Positions 6,115 to 13,310 of a DNA stretch of 28,698 nucleotides are shown one piece after another. How positions within the stretch are numbered: the stretch's first letter is position 1; each line of letters begins with the position of its first letter. The translations under genes were made by a program, and so were the position numbers. Origin of the DNA: DASPJL01 sp035628645 (GTDB lineage Bacteria > Bacteroidota > Bacteroidia > Cytophagales > Cyclobacteriaceae); NCBI GenBank assembly GCA_035628645.1, contig DASPJL010000176.1, positions 1 to 28,698 on the forward strand. Reading direction: 5' to 3'. The notes beneath the pieces were generated by a model. The model ran no database searches, was not told the origin of the DNA, and saw only the letters and a list, made by a program, of their open reading frames with translations.

Positions 6115-7362
6115 TTAAAATTCAACATTCAACATTTCTTCAGCCGCGTTTCTCCCAGCTATCCATGCTGTTGTCCAGGCGTTTTGGAAATTAAATCCTC
6201 CAGTTATTCCATCGATGTTTAAAACCTCGCCGGCAAAAAATACTCCCTGAACGATTTTACTTTCCATTGTTTTGAAATTTACTTCGGAAAGCTTCACACC
6301 ACCACAAGTCACAAACTCCTCTTTAAAAGTAGTCTTTCCGGAAACCTCATATTCTGATCTTAATAGCGTTTCCATTAGTTTATTGAATTGTTTTTTTGAA
6401 AGATCCATCCATCTTCTCTCCTCCTCTATTCCGGCTTTTTGTACGAAAGTCTGCCAAAGCCTCCTGGAAATGCCAAAAACAGGATTTGAGAGAACTACCT
6501 TCTTTTTATTTTCTTCGGCAACGAGATTTAACTTTTCCCTAAGTTCTTCATCATTTAAACTCCCCAGCCAGTTGATATGAATCTTAAATTTGTAGCCAAG
6601 ATCATTTAAAAGTCTTGCTCCCCATGCCGACAATTTGAGAATTGCAGGCCCGCTAAATCCCCAATGGGTAATCAGAATAGGGCCGTTTTGCTCGAGTTTT
6701 GAACTGAGTATTTTAACTTTAGCAGAGGGAAGAGAGATTCCGGGAAGACCGGACAAATCTGAGTCAGGAACATTAAATGTAAAAAGAGAAGGAACTGGTT
6801 TTTCAATGCTATGACCTAATTCCTTTAGCCAGTTATAACTTTCCTCTTTTGGACTGCCTCCGGTTGCAATTAAAATTTTGCGGGATTTTAATTCTTCTCC
6901 CGTGCTTAAGGAAAGTATAAATAAAGAAGCGTTCTTTTGAATGTTACTAACGCCTCTCCCAGTTATAATTTTAACATTATGCTTTTCAGTTTCCTTTAAA
7001 ATACAATCTATAATTGTCTGGGAATTGTTTGTTACGGGAAACATTCTTCCGTCGGATTCGGTTTTTAACTCCACGCTTCTTGATTCAAACCACTTGATTG
7101 TTTCATTGACTGAAAATTGCTCAAAGGCAGTCTTCAACTCTTTCCCACCCCGCGGATAGCTTCTTATTAATTCGGAATTATTGAAACATGCATGCGTGAC
7201 ATTGCACCTTCCTCCCCCTGAAACCTTTACTTTGGACAATAATTTGGAAGACTTTTCAATGATACAGATCCTTAATTTTCTGTTATGGCTTGCCGCACTT
7301 AAAGCGCCGAAAAAGCCTGCTGCGCCTCCTCCTATCACTACCAAATCATAAGTATCTATCAT
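6115..7362 (-). CDS. FAD-dependent oxidoreductase, HI0933/YhiN family
   Basis: This soluble flavoprotein is annotated in related genomes as an 'aminoacetone oxidase' or NAD(P)/FAD-dependent oxidoreductase; its true substrate is unknown. It begins with a Rossmann motif, GGGAAG (about residues 11-16), then an acidic residue at the end of strand 2 (IIEK) and the family signature SGGGRCNVTH (about 48-57). The middle contains the inserted domain typical of the family (KILIATGG, LFTFNVPDSDLSGLPG, THWGFSGPAIL). The C terminus has the second FAD-contact block, GEVLNIDGITGGFNFQNAW (about 378-396). Length of about 415 residues is normal. I chose the ATG at 7362 rather than the TTG one codon upstream. 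The gene is monocistronic, isolated by a terminator on each side. Confidence 0.92.
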   Translation of the reverse strand: MIDTYDLVVIGGGAAGFFGALSAASHNRKLRICIIEKSSKLLSKVKVSGGGRCNVTHACFNNSELIRSYPRGGKELKTAFEQFSVNETIKWFESRSVELKTESDGRMFPVTNNSQTIIDCILKETEKHNVKIITGRGVSNIQKNASLFILSLSTGEELKSRKILIATGGSPKEESYNWLKELGHSIEKPVPSLFTFNVPDSDLSGLPGISLPSAKVKILSSKLEQNGPILITHWGFSGPAILKLSAWGARLLNDLGYKFKIHINWLGSLNDEELREKLNLVAEENKKKVVLSNPVFGISRRLWQTFVQKAGIEEERRWMDLSKKQFNKLMETLLRSEYEVSGKTTFKEEFVTCGGVKLSEVNFKTMESKIVQGVFFAGEVLNIDGITGGFNFQNAWTTAWIAGRNAAEEMLNVEF

Positions 7363-7418
7363 CAACTTCTTGTAAGCGTGGCTAATAATTTAAGTTAATC
7401 AGATGGCAAATTACCAAA

Positions 7419-7454
7419 AAGTAAAAAAGACCGGAAATTCGGTCTTTTTTACTT
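7419..7454 (-). terminator. Intrinsic terminator after the GMC oxidoreductase gene
   Basis: AAGTAAAAAAGACCG (7419-7433) and CGGTCTTTTTTACTT (7440-7454) form a perfect 15-bp stem with a 6-base loop. It lies 20 bp past the GMC stop codon on the minus strand and before the flavoprotein start. The stem carries its own T6 run on both strands. Confidence 0.8.
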
Positions 7455-7473
7455 TATCTATAATTATATTAAG

Positions 7474-9171
7474 CTAAATATTTCCTTTCTTTAATTCCTT
7501 CACTGCGTAATCACAAGCCCTTGCAGTTAAAGCCATATAGGTAAGCGAAGGATTGACACACGAGGCTGAAGTCATACAAGAGCCATCTGTAATGAAAACA
7601 TTTTTGACCTCGTGCATTTGATTGAAAGCATTCAAAACTGAGGTTTTGGGATCTTTACCCATTCTTGCTGTTCCCATTTCATGGATAGCCATTCCGGGAA
7701 AAGACCCTTTGGTATGGGCTTTTACATCTTTTAATCCGGCTGCTTCAAGCATTTCTACGGCATCATTAATCATGTCCTTCTTCATGTTTTGCTCATTTTC
7801 TTTGAACTCGCAATCAAAGACCATGGTAGGTTGCCCCCATTTGTCCAGATTCTTTTTATTTAAATAGACTCTGTTTTCATAATAAGGTAAGCATTCACCA
7901 AACGCTGTAATTCCCATTGACCATTGGCCAGGCCTTGAAAGAGATTCCTTAAAATCCGCACCTACTCCAAGTTCAGCTATTCCCCGTTGCCATCCTGACC
8001 TTGACGCAGATCCCTGATAACCAAAGCCTCTTAAATAATCCCTCTTTTCCTCACCTAAATTTCTAAACCTTGGTATATATATTCCGGTAGGTCGTCTTCC
8101 ATAATAATATTTATCCTCAAAGCCTTCCATATACCCGCTAGCGCCCACCCGGAACTGGTGATCCATAAGGTTATGCCCTATTTGTTCGCTACCATTTCCC
8201 AATCCATTTGGAAAACGCCTTGAGGTAGAGTTCAGGAGAATAAATGTGGTGCCTACCGTAGATGCATTTAAGAAAATGATTTTGGAATAAAATTCAATTT
8301 CTTCACCTGTTTGGGTATCCAAAACCTTAACGCCCGATGCTTTTCCTTTTTTATCATCATAAACCACAGAAGTAACGAGAGAATGAGGCCTGACTGTAAG
8401 GTTTCCAGTTTTCATTGCAGGAGGCAATGTAGTGGATTGCGTACTGAAATATCCGCCGAAAGGACATCCGCGGCTACATAAACTTCTATACTGACAGTTT
8501 GTGCGTCCATGCAGAGGCTGAGTTAAATTGGCCGTTCGTCCCATAATCAGGTTTCGGCCTTTAAAGCTTGATTCTATCCCCTTCTTAACCTCTTTTTCTA
8601 CACAATTAAACTCCATTGCCGGCTGAAACTGCCCATCAGGCAATTGTGGCAATCCGTCCCTGTTTCCGCTGATTCCTGAATATTTTTCTACATAATCGTA
8701 CCAGGGAGCAATGTCTTTATACCGAATCGGCCAGTCTATGGCTACACCTTCTTTAGCATTGGCTTCAAAATCCTGTTCACTGAGTCTGTAGGATTGCCTG
8801 CCCCACATCACCGACTTCCCTCCCACTATATCAGGACGAAACCAGTCAAACCTTTTTTTCTCGTCGTAGGGCGCATCACTATCATTAAACCAAAAGCTTT
8901 CATTGAATTCACTGTAAGGAGTATCTCTGCTCAGATAGGCATGAGAGTCTTTCTGGGCCTGGGTTAATTTACCCCGATGTTTGAATTGCCACGGGTGTTT
9001 CAAGGCATTTTCATAATCTTTGATATGTTCAATATTTCTTCCTCTGTCTAACATCAGAACCTTTAATCCCTTTTCTGTGAGTTCTTTTGCAGCCCAACCT
9101 CCGCTTATTCCGGAACCTACTACTATTGCGTCAAAGGTATTTTGTACTTTAGATTTTATATTTAAATTCAT
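7474..9171 (-). CDS. GMC-family FAD oxidoreductase with probable Fe-S motif (sugar/alcohol dehydrogenase alpha subunit)
   Basis: The 565-residue GMC flavoprotein oxidises an alcohol or sugar hydroxyl. The FAD-binding motif GSGISG is at 19-24, and the C-terminal active-site pair is probably H497 (IHEMGTARMG) and N540 (CVNPSLTYMALT). Between them is CQYRSLCSRGC, with C226, C232 and C236 spaced C-X5-C-X3-C. In FAD-dependent glucose dehydrogenase this spacing holds a 3Fe-4S cluster that passes electrons from FAD to a cytochrome subunit. The protein has no signal peptide of its own. The gene directly upstream, 36 bp away, encodes a Tat-signal subunit-3 protein, so the pair is probably exported together. 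No multihaem cytochrome gene is present in the window, so the electron acceptor is unknown. The substrate cannot be told from sequence. Confidence 0.92.
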   Translation of the reverse strand: MNLNIKSKVQNTFDAIVVGSGISGGWAAKELTEKGLKVLMLDRGRNIEHIKDYENALKHPWQFKHRGKLTQAQKDSHAYLSRDTPYSEFNESFWFNDSDAPYDEKKRFDWFRPDIVGGKSVMWGRQSYRLSEQDFEANAKEGVAIDWPIRYKDIAPWYDYVEKYSGISGNRDGLPQLPDGQFQPAMEFNCVEKEVKKGIESSFKGRNLIMGRTANLTQPLHGRTNCQYRSLCSRGCPFGGYFSTQSTTLPPAMKTGNLTVRPHSLVTSVVYDDKKGKASGVKVLDTQTGEEIEFYSKIIFLNASTVGTTFILLNSTSRRFPNGLGNGSEQIGHNLMDHQFRVGASGYMEGFEDKYYYGRRPTGIYIPRFRNLGEEKRDYLRGFGYQGSASRSGWQRGIAELGVGADFKESLSRPGQWSMGITAFGECLPYYENRVYLNKKNLDKWGQPTMVFDCEFKENEQNMKKDMINDAVEMLEAAGLKDVKAHTKGSFPGMAIHEMGTARMGKDPKTSVLNAFNQMHEVKNVFITDGSCMTSASCVNPSLTYMALTARACDYAVKELKKGNI

Positions 9172-9207
9172 TTATCTCTCTTTCTTAATTTTTAAAATTG
9201 AAAAAAC

Positions 9208-9783
9208 TTATATGGCCCATGTCTTTTGATCCGGTTCAAGGGAAATGCAAGATTTGTAGGCTCCCGGAACAGGCAAGTATTCTAATGCCTGGGTACAGCC
9301 TATTTCAGAGGTAAAATAACCAAACAAGGTAAGTTCCTTGATCATTATTATAAATGGATTTCCGGCAGTTGCAGTATTTTCCACGGCTTTCGCCTTCACT
9401 TCCTCTTTCAACAGAAAATCTGTTTGTTCGGCAGGAAGCAAATTAAGAAAGGGTTTTCTATAAATATTTTGCGCAGCTAAATCGAAATCATTCAAACCAG
9501 AATAGAACTTGGCTTTATCTTCCTTTTTATAGCATTCCTCTATCATCATAACTATGAATTCAGGCACGCCCGCTGCCTTTGCTCCCGGTGTTTTGGTTTC
9601 CGGGATTATAAGCTCAGCGATTACCTCAATTACTTGTTTATGACTTTCTGATATTAAATATTCCTTTTTTTCTAATGTTTCCAATTCCAACTTTTCATAG
9701 TTGGATAAGCCCATTAAAAGGGGGGCTGAAAAGGATGCACCCAATAAACCTGTTACTCTAAGAATGGCGTCTCTTCTCTTCAT
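9208..9783 (-). CDS. Gluconate 2-dehydrogenase subunit 3-like protein with Tat signal
   Basis: The 191-residue small subunit (gamma type) partners the GMC oxidoreductase encoded next in the operon. It starts MKRRDAILRVTGLLGASFSAPLLMG: twin arginines followed by a hydrophobic stretch, a Tat-type signal. The mature part has the family pattern of helices around VIAELIIPETKTPGAKAAGVPEFI, then LLKEEVKAKAVENTATAGNPF, FIIMIKELTLFGYFTSEIG and YLPVPGAYKSC. In the gluconate and glucose dehydrogenase complexes this subunit acts as a folding partner and carries the signal-less catalytic subunit across the membrane. The 36-bp gap to the GMC gene supports co-transcription. Confidence in family and pairing is high; substrate is not inferred. 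Confidence 0.9.
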   Translation of the reverse strand: MKRRDAILRVTGLLGASFSAPLLMGLSNYEKLELETLEKKEYLISESHKQVIEVIAELIIPETKTPGAKAAGVPEFIVMMIEECYKKEDKAKFYSGLNDFDLAAQNIYRKPFLNLLPAEQTDFLLKEEVKAKAVENTATAGNPFIIMIKELTLFGYFTSEIGCTQALEYLPVPGAYKSCISLEPDQKTWAI

Positions 9784-10089
9784 TTGTATATGGGTTGGGG
9801 GTTTGAGGTATAAGATTCGGGGAAGGTCACTTGAAACTTCTTACTTTTATTCATAAAATCATTCATTATTATAAAATACTTTTGCTTTGCTTTTTTAATT
9901 TTCAATACTTGTCCGCTCTTTTTCAGAATCCTCACATCACCGAATCAGCACATCATAAAGTCATTGGTTAACGATGATTAACCTTGCATATTGAAGTGGT
10001 ACAAATTCTCTGAAAAATAAACTTATTAATAATTTTATTAATATAATACTCTTCTAAAAAATTACACACGATTCCTTATCTTGCTTTTT
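9784..10089. promoter_or_regulatory. Divergent promoter region with a dyad
   Basis: This 306-bp gap separates the divergent subunit-3 and DUF763 genes. It contains GGTTAA-N6-TTAACC (9966-9983), a dyad that could be an operator. TTATTAATA is repeated at 10023-10031 and 10035-10043. TACTTTTG at 9877-9884 matches the Bacteroidota -7 element but has no clear -33 partner. No gene is visible. Confidence 0.4.
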
Positions 10090-11301
10090 ATGAAACGTTC
10101 GGGGCATGCTGATCTTCCTTTGCACTATGGCCATGTGCCTTATTGGTTAGCTGAAAGGATGAGTAAGCTTGGAGGAGCCATTATTGAATCCATTGCAGTT
10201 AACTACGGTAAATCGGAAGTGCTGAAAAGGATCAGTGATCCCCTCTGGTTTCAGGCGTTCGGATGTGTATTAGGTATGGACTGGCATTCTTCAGGAATTA
10301 CTACTTCGGTAATGGGCGCATTAAAAAAAGCAATAAATCCTGTTTCTCACGAATTGGGAATATTTATTTGTGGCGGGAAAGGAAAACATTCCAGGCAAAC
10401 CCCTGATGAAATAATTAAAGTAGCTGAAAAAACAGGAATTGACGGAATTGGTTTAGTGAAATGCAGTAAGCTTAGCGCCAAAGTAGATAATACAGCTATT
10501 CAGGATGGTTTTCAATTGTACCTTCATTCTTTTATTGTGTCGGATGAAGGAGAATGGGCGGTAGTTCAGCAAGGAATGAACGAAAGCTCCGGCCTGGCAA
10601 GAAGATATCATTGGCACTCTGCTAAAATAAAATCTTTTGTAGAAGAGCCGCACACTTTTATTTATGGAAAGAATCAGGGAGAAATCCTGAACCTTGTAGA
10701 TAAAAAAGCAGCTAGTACTCAAAAAGGAATTCTTCAGCTTGCCGCGGAAAATCCATTGCAGGTAATACCGGAAATAAGAAAAATAATAATGCCCAGGCAG
10801 CATGAGGTAAAAGCCAAGGATGTCAATTTAAAAAGATTGGGAGCAGTGCTTGCGACTGCCCATGAAAAAGAGCTAAGAGATTTTGAGTCACTTTTGTTAT
10901 TGGAAGGTTTAGGACCAAGAACTTTACAATCATTGGTTTTGGTAAGTGAAGTAATCCATGGAACACCTTCACGCTTTTCCGATCCGGCGAGGTTCTCCTT
11001 TGCCCATGGTGGAAAAGATGGTCATCCATTTCCAGTACCTACTAAAGTTTATGACGAAACCATCCAGGTATTAAGAGACTCGGTTGAAAAAGCAAAGATT
11101 GGCTTTTCAGATAAAGAAAAAGCATTAAAAAGTTTGCATAAGATTTCACAGGATGTAGAAAAGAATTTTGAACCTAATACGAACTTCGACAAAGTAATTC
11201 AAAAGGAAAGAAATGATTCCCATAAATACGGAGGAAGAACCATTTTTGGAAAAGCTCTTCCTCCAAAAACGGATAAAAACGGGCAAATGAATTTGTTTTA
11301 A
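10090..11301 (+). CDS. DUF763 domain-containing protein
   Basis: This is a full-length member of the DUF763 family (PF05559), found in scattered bacteria and archaea and of unknown function. The start MKRSGHADLPLHYGHVP and the block FQAFGCVLGMDWHSSGITTSV are characteristic. I chose the ATG at 10090, which gives the conserved MKRSG start, rather than the TTG at 10081. The C-terminal half has LLLLEGLGPRTLQSLVLVS (about residues 267-285), which reads as a helix-hairpin-helix motif and suggests nucleic-acid binding. This is followed by the conserved block SDPARFSFAHGGKDGHPFPVP. There is no signal peptide or membrane segment. It precedes the VOC gene by 44 bp on the same strand and may share a transcript with it. 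A nuclease or repair role is possible but inferred only from the motif. Confidence 0.9.
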   Translation: MKRSGHADLPLHYGHVPYWLAERMSKLGGAIIESIAVNYGKSEVLKRISDPLWFQAFGCVLGMDWHSSGITTSVMGALKKAINPVSHELGIFICGGKGKHSRQTPDEIIKVAEKTGIDGIGLVKCSKLSAKVDNTAIQDGFQLYLHSFIVSDEGEWAVVQQGMNESSGLARRYHWHSAKIKSFVEEPHTFIYGKNQGEILNLVDKKAASTQKGILQLAAENPLQVIPEIRKIIMPRQHEVKAKDVNLKRLGAVLATAHEKELRDFESLLLLEGLGPRTLQSLVLVSEVIHGTPSRFSDPARFSFAHGGKDGHPFPVPTKVYDETIQVLRDSVEKAKIGFSDKEKALKSLHKISQDVEKNFEPNTNFDKVIQKERNDSHKYGGRTIFGKALPPKTDKNGQMNLF

Positions 11302-11345
11302 AAGAAAGTACCATTCAACCCTATAATTTTTGAGAAAACCACTAT

Positions 11346-11738
11346 ATGCAAATTAAAGGCATTCACCACATCGCAATCATTTGTTCCGACTATCATGTGT
11401 CGAAAAAGTTTTATACAGAAACTTTGGGTTTTAAACTAATAAAAGAAGTTTACCGAAAAGAAAGAGACTCCTATAAACTGGATCTGGAAGTAGGCGGAAA
11501 ATACCAAATCGAACTTTTTTCCTTTCCTTCTCCTCCACCTCGTCCTTCAAGACCGGAAGCCGTGGGATTAAGGCATCTTGCTTTTGAAGTAGAAGACGTG
11601 GAAAAGGCGGCTAATGAACTTAAATCAAGGGGTATTGACCTGGAACCTATAAGAATCGATGAGTTCACAGGAAAGAAATTCACCTTCCTGTCAGATCCTG
11701 ATGATCTTCCTATCGAGCTTTATGAAACCAGTGAATAG
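11346..11738 (+). CDS. VOC-superfamily metalloprotein, YaeR/GloA2-like
   Basis: The 130-residue single-domain glyoxalase-fold protein closely follows the pattern I recall for E. coli YaeR: HHIAIICSDY at the start, YIELFSFP-like QIELFSFP, a PPPRPSRPEA loop, GLRHLAFEVEDV and TFLSDPDDLPIELYE at the end. Metal ligands expected from the fold are H8, E56, H77 and E124, all present. YaeR-type proteins are grouped with lactoylglutathione lyases, but their physiological substrate is unsettled. The protein is cytoplasmic. It lies 44 bp after DUF763, probably in the same transcript, and faces the gene at 11870. Confidence 0.92.
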   Translation: MQIKGIHHIAIICSDYHVSKKFYTETLGFKLIKEVYRKERDSYKLDLEVGGKYQIELFSFPSPPPRPSRPEAVGLRHLAFEVEDVEKAANELKSRGIDLEPIRIDEFTGKKFTFLSDPDDLPIELYETSE

Positions 11739-11838
11739 ACAAAACAGGGGGGCATATCAAATGTTACTGACACTAGTAACCCCAAAGACCGATTAAACTG
11801 GGTAATGGGGATGTGGATTAAAATGAATGATGTGTAGA

Positions 11839-11871
11839 AATTATTCCTCTCGTTAAACCTAGGGAATAATT
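11839..11871. terminator. Hairpin between convergent genes, possible terminator
   Basis: AATTATTCC (11839-11847) pairs with GGAATAATT (11863-11871) across a 15-base loop. It lies between the VOC gene and the stop of the minus-strand gene, overlapping the last two stop-codon bases. The flanking A/T could support termination in either direction, but the T-runs are short. Confidence 0.45.
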
Positions 11872-12361
11872 ATGGAAACATTTTTTTTAGTTCTTCCCAA
11901 AGTTTTATTTTTTTAGTTTTATCTTCTTGTATTTCAAAAAGCGAATCAGAGTATAAAACCTCTACATCATTTACTTCCGACAGTTTATACTTGTTTAATT
12001 TAAGGTCATTGAAAAGCTGAATCAACTCCTCACCAAACAAAATTAATTTGGTATAAGAAATTTTATTTTCAAGATCAGAAGGATGCAAAGCAGGAAATAA
12101 GAAACTGTTAACCAATGCAATATCATTAAACGTGAGCTTAACCGCGCCTAAGATTTTGCCTAAAAATTCTTTGTCTTTTTCATTGATTGTGTCAGACTCT
12201 CGGTCATGTATCACTATTAAAATCTTTTTCCTGTTTTCCCCTATATAAGTAATCTCCTTTTTTACAATTTCTATTTCTTCAGGATTTAACAGAACAGGAG
12301 ATTTTTCCTGTACAACGAATATCCCTTCGGGGTAAAAGGCTTGATAAAATGTTTTATTCAT
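11870..12361 (-). CDS. Unknown protein, fold pattern resembling DNA polymerase III psi/uracil-DNA glycosylase
   Basis: This 163-residue soluble protein does not match a family I can name with confidence. Its strand-helix order is suggestive: KILIVIHD strand; a helix FLGKILGAVKLTFNDIALVN, which matches the LLxKILxAxxLxxxDxxxxN pattern of the uracil-DNA-glycosylase fold; KLILFGEELIQLF; and an end YSDSLFEIQEDKTKKIKLWEELKKMF that resembles the C terminus of HolD (psi: hydrophobic-SL..L..D...K..LW). The glycosylase catalytic motifs are absent, as in HolD. A Bacteroidota psi-like replication subunit is therefore a hypothesis. The start ATG is 15 bp after the stop of the thioesterase gene, so the two form an operon, which gives no functional support. 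Coding status is certain; function is open. Confidence 0.6.
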   Translation of the reverse strand: MNKTFYQAFYPEGIFVVQEKSPVLLNPEEIEIVKKEITYIGENRKKILIVIHDRESDTINEKDKEFLGKILGAVKLTFNDIALVNSFLFPALHPSDLENKISYTKLILFGEELIQLFNDLKLNKYKLSEVNDVEVLYSDSLFEIQEDKTKKIKLWEELKKMFP

Positions 12362-12376
12362 AACACTCCAGGTCTC

Positions 12377-12904
12377 TTATTTAATAGGCTTAAGATCAAA
12401 AATAGCTTTAAGTTCCGTAGCATCACTTGGCTTCATCCTCCCTCCCAAAATCAGTCGTAACTGCCTTCTTCTGAGCGCACTTTCATAAAGGTCTATTTCC
12501 TCAGGCGTCTCAGGCACTACCTCCGGCACTTGCAACTTATTTCCCTGCTTGTCCAATGCTACAAAAGTAAAAAATGCCCTGTTGCTCAATTCCTTCTGAC
12601 CAGAGGGAATATCCTCAGACCAAACCTCGATATAAACTTCCATAGATGAATGAAAAGACCTTGTTACCTTGGCTGTCATCGTAATAACATTGCCAAGTTT
12701 TATAGGGTGAGAAAAGGAAACATTATCTACAGAAGCGGTAACTACCGTGTTGTTACTGTGCCTTTGAGCAGATATTGCCGATACAATGTCCATCCAATGC
12801 ATCATTCTGCCTCCCATTAAGTTATTAAGCGTATTGGTGTCGTTGGGCAAAACAATCTCCGTCTTTGTGACTACGGATTCTTTTACAAATTTTTGTTTAA
12901 TCAT
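12377..12904 (-). CDS. Acyl-CoA thioesterase, hotdog fold (YciA/ACOT type)
   Basis: The hotdog-fold protein hydrolyses acyl-CoA to free acid and CoA. The core reads LPNDTNTLNNLMGGRMMHWMD, with the expected active-site N24 and D39 around the GG helix, then TASVDNVSFSHPIKLGN, TRSFHSSMEVYIEV and RAFFTFVALDKQGNKL. The C-terminal tail (VPEVVPETPEEIDLYESALRRRQLRL) is typical of the cytosolic YciA/BFIT-like subgroup. I prefer the ATG at 12904 (175 residues) to the TTG at 12913. It is the first gene of a two-gene operon with the psi-like gene. The acyl-chain preference cannot be told from sequence. Confidence 0.92.
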   Translation of the reverse strand: MIKQKFVKESVVTKTEIVLPNDTNTLNNLMGGRMMHWMDIVSAISAQRHSNNTVVTASVDNVSFSHPIKLGNVITMTAKVTRSFHSSMEVYIEVWSEDIPSGQKELSNRAFFTFVALDKQGNKLQVPEVVPETPEEIDLYESALRRRQLRLILGGRMKPSDATELKAIFDLKPIK

Positions 12905-13083
12905 CTTAGGCAATTTTAAGCAATTAATTGAATAAAAATTTTAAAATAAAAGTATATGGATTACTGGGAATAAATTAACTTTGTTCTGGTTGAAATTATA
13001 AATTTATTCAAGGCATAGAAATTGCTAAGGAATTCTCATTATCAAATATACCATTGAAGTCTTACTGCGTAGTTTAAAAATAT

Positions 13084-13305
13084 ATGGATAGATTTAGGAT
13101 AGAATACAAATGTATAAAGGTGCCTAAACCAAGTAGTGGTTTGGAGGGTTTCGAAGAAGGCAAAACTTTTATTGGCCGTTCTTTTAATGGCTTTTATGAA
13201 GTCGCTTCAAGTTGGGGAAGCGGCAAGCAAACGAAACTGATCAGTAAAGCTTATTTTGAAGAACATTTTGAACTGGTAGGTGTACCACAACCAGTAACTA
13301 AATAA
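13084..13305 (+). CDS. Small protein of unknown function (73 aa), SH3-like beta pattern
   Basis: The 73-residue protein is built of short strands: RIEYKCIKVP, EEGKTFIGRSFNGFYEVAS, TKLISKAYFEEHFELV. The order 'YKCIK...L..GKTY.G...NGFYEV....K..LIS...FEEHFE' resembles small SH3-like beta-barrel proteins common in Bacteroidota genomes and phages, but I cannot name a family. There is no signal peptide or membrane segment. It is transcribed alone toward the histidine kinase gene, with only 5 bp between the two stop codons and no room for a separate terminator. Composition and sensible secondary structure support coding status. Confidence 0.65.
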   Translation: MDRFRIEYKCIKVPKPSSGLEGFEEGKTFIGRSFNGFYEVASSWGSGKQTKLISKAYFEEHFELVGVPQPVTK

Positions 13306-13310
13306 AAAAA

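Noticed and set aside
9877..9884. TACTTTTG as the promoter of the DUF763 gene
   Set aside because: It matches the -7 element but lies about 205 bp from the start codon and has no -33 partner, so I list it only as a sequence match.
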